In this document: positions 6,014 through 7,046 of the stretch, piece after piece | Position numbering within the stretch: the stretch's first letter is position 1 | Layout of the letters: every line of letters begins with the position of its first letter | Assembly (NCBI GenBank): GCA_021803885.1 | Contig: JAJZKY010000233.1 | Location: 1 to 7,046 of the forward strand | Direction of reading: 5' to 3' | DNA: 7,046 nucleotides | Source of the DNA: Planctomycetota bacterium | GTDB taxonomy: Bacteria > Planctomycetota > Phycisphaerae > WQYP01 > JAJZKY01 | Program-made: the position numbers and the translations under genes | The notes under the pieces: generated by a model | Told to the model about the DNA's origin: nothing | Databases searched by the model: none | What the model saw: only the letters and a program-made list of their open reading frames with translations

Positions 6014-6166
6014 TACGGCATGCTTCTTTTGCCCGCGACCAATGCCGGCATTGGACGAACTTTCTGCAAATTAACTATCCGACCCAAATGTGCACGAAGG
6101 CCAGACATCTCAGTCGCTGATCCCATCACGTCTTGCACAAGACAGCAGGTTATTCCGCAGGCCCGG
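6014..6166. other. Intergenic region upstream of the toxin-antitoxin frame
   Basis: This holds the palindrome at 6039-6054 and presumably the promoter of the fused toxin-antitoxin gene. The sequence TTGCACAA occurs around 6135 and again near 6178. I could not assign -35 and -10 boxes with confidence. Confidence 0.4.
6039..6054. promoter_or_regulatory. 16-bp perfect palindrome, possible operator
   Basis: CCAATGCCGGCATTGG is its own complement and lies 25 bases upstream of the toxin-antitoxin start at 6013. Antitoxins commonly repress their own promoter by binding palindromes in this position. That it is the operator here is inference; the palindrome itself is certain. Confidence 0.55.
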
Positions 6167-6439
6167 TCAACCAGATTTTGCACAAAACAAGCCGAACTGC
6201 TCGCCAAGGGACAGGAGACGGTCCAACCCTAAATGGCAAATAGCCGTTTCCTTCACAGCTAAGGTGTTTTTCAAAGAAAGAAGCGTCAACTCCGATTGGA
6301 CCAACGCCCATCCCGCGATTTTGATGCTCAAATTATCGAGTAGGCTGCAGGCGCCGTAGTTTAGGTGGACGGTCGCTCCGTTTCCGTCTCTTTCGATATG
6401 ACGGTGCCTCAGTACGCCACCATACCCGATTTCCTGCAA
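6167..6439 (-). CDS. Unrecognised small protein, possibly a remnant
   Basis: I do not recognise this frame. It reads 90 residues from a TTG at 6439, with a mid-part that alternates hydrophobic and polar residues (LLDNLSIKIAGW, then LLSLKNTLAVKE) and could be helical. No Cys/His metal motif beyond scattered residues, no signal peptide and no clear membrane span. The purine-rich AGAGAGG directly abuts the TTG, too close to act as its ribosome binding site. The frame stays open upstream to a TGA near 6482, so it could be the tail of an older gene interrupted by the structured sequence to the right. It precedes the toxin-antitoxin frame by about 150 bases. Confidence 0.3.
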   Translation of the reverse strand: MQEIGYGGVLRHRHIERDGNGATVHLNYGACSLLDNLSIKIAGWALVQSELTLLSLKNTLAVKETAICHLGLDRLLSLGEQFGLFCAKSG

Positions 6440-6450
6440 CCTCTCTAAAA

Positions 6451-6483
6451 TTCCGTACGGCCGGTTTTCCCGGATACGGCTTC
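6451..6483 (-). ncRNA. Group II intron domain V-like hairpin
   Basis: The minus strand reads GAAGCCGTAT, then CCGG-GAAAA-CCGG, then CC, then GTACGG. The outer helix CCGTAT/GTACGG ends in a U-G pair, a 2-base bulge (CC) follows on the 3' side, and the inner helix is closed by a GAAA-like loop. This is the layout of domain V, including an AGC triad at 6479-6481. The basal pairs that should partner the A and G of the triad are mismatched (AA instead of UU) and the loop has five bases, so it may be inactive. Confidence 0.5.
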
Positions 6484-7046
6484 AAACGACTACTCCACCC
6501 GGAGTCTGCCTCGGCCAGCCGAGGCTTAAAAGCACCCGCCTATCCGCCCCCACTACCCCGAGTTGGCTCCGACCTACGGGTATCCCTACGAGGTCGCGGT
6601 CCTCGGGCCGAAGCTCTTGCCACGACAGCGGGTACCATGAGTCGTCCACGGGTCCTTTCCTCGCCGGCGGTTATGTTGTCCGCCGGGTCATCAGTACTGC
6701 GACCCGATCTGCCAGGCTTGGCGCCACCTCCCGATTTCACGGTTCGCGCTTATACGGGCGGCCTTGCCTTTCGCGGGTGCTCCAGGCGGGCCCCAAGTCC
6801 TTCCCTGCTTTGCTATGCGATCCTTGACACCATGCCGCCTCCCATACGCCGGAAGGACCATCCGGTGCACATTCCCATCACTTCCCGGATGCTACCCGTC
6901 TTCGCCCTCGTAGCCCAGGCTCGACTCCTTCGTCTTTCCCGTTAATCAGATTTGACGGGATCGTTTTCGACGCGGCAGAAATCGCTTTATGCTACGGCCT
7001 GGTGCCTTGCTAGCCCCCTGGTCTGACCTCGCCTTGCGGCAACCGG
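6451..7046 (-). ncRNA. Probable group II intron RNA, ORF-less or remnant, 5' end off window
   Basis: No credible protein gene lies here, yet the minus strand is dense in stems: TCCCGT/ACGGGA (6937-6960), GCTAC/GTAGC (6891-6914), CCGGA/TCCGG (6849-6865), CCGGCGG/CCGCCGG (6664-6686), GCCTCGGC/GCCGAGGC (6508-6525) and the domain V-like hairpin at 6451-6483. The minus-strand stretch around 6630-6642, CTCATGGTACC, resembles the segment ahead of domain IV in bacterial group II introns. The spacing from there to domain V is only about 150 bases, so the reverse transcriptase gene is missing. The left part has no obvious domain VI, suggesting a broken 3' end. It could alternatively be another large structured RNA. 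Recognition is by resemblance, not alignment. Confidence 0.4.

Noticed and set aside
6013..6207. Minus-strand frame of 64 codons between the unknown frame and the toxin-antitoxin gene
   Set aside because: It overlaps the unknown frame by 41 bases, has no ribosome binding site and covers the palindrome and probable promoter region; no recognisable feature.
6540..6740. Minus-strand frame of 66 codons, Gly/Arg rich
   Set aside because: Composition is that of translated structured RNA, with no motif and no start signal.
6637..6945. Plus-strand open frame of 102 codons
   Set aside because: It lies entirely over the hairpin-rich region, is rich in Pro, Arg, Ser and Leu without any domain pattern, has no good ribosome binding site, and is best explained as an accidental frame opposite a GC-rich structured RNA.

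Overview
The window is a crowded accessory region. Every gene I can support reads from the minus strand. Base composition is moderately GC-rich, with AT-richer patches at gene junctions (about 3560-3830). Starts are preceded by very strong purine-rich ribosome binding sites (AAGGAGG-type). Together with the mix of families, this suggests a Gram-positive Firmicutes-type bacterium, possibly a thermophile or acidophile of the Sulfobacillus kind. That placement is an impression from style, not proof.

Positions 325-3561 hold a four-gene transposition module. In transcription order it encodes a zinc-ribbon/helix-turn-helix protein of the DUF6431 type (3076-3561), a complete DDE transposase with D160, D225 and E261 (1652-3001), an ExeA/TnsC-like AAA+ ATPase (858-1662), and a small protein resembling only the DNA-binding half of a tyrosine recombinase (325-786). 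The transposase and ATPase genes overlap by 11 bases. The logic recalls Tn7/Tn5053-type elements (DDE transposase plus ATPase plus target-selection protein), but no TniQ or TnsD is visible. The ATPase reading frame is broken exactly at a run of seven G, between Walker A and Walker B, so it is either dead or made by slippage. The 324 bases downstream carry no gene but contain a perfect 23-bp inverted repeat and other repeats.

Positions 3824-4567 are wreckage. The C-terminal half of an IS630 transposase directly abuts a 46-codon remnant of a Rossmann-fold (SDR/epimerase) gene. That remnant sits just behind an intact carbon-nitrogen hydrolase gene (4590-5372), so the IS-associated rearrangement probably destroyed the second gene of a small metabolic operon.

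Positions 5474-6013 encode what looks like an antitoxin and a RelE-type toxin fused in one reading frame, with a 16-bp perfect palindrome just upstream. Further right is a small unrecognised ORF (6167-6439). From about 6450 to the window end there is hairpin-dense, apparently noncoding sequence that resembles a group II intron RNA read on the minus strand. It ends in a domain V-like hairpin and contains no reverse transcriptase gene. No tRNA, rRNA or CRISPR array was seen.
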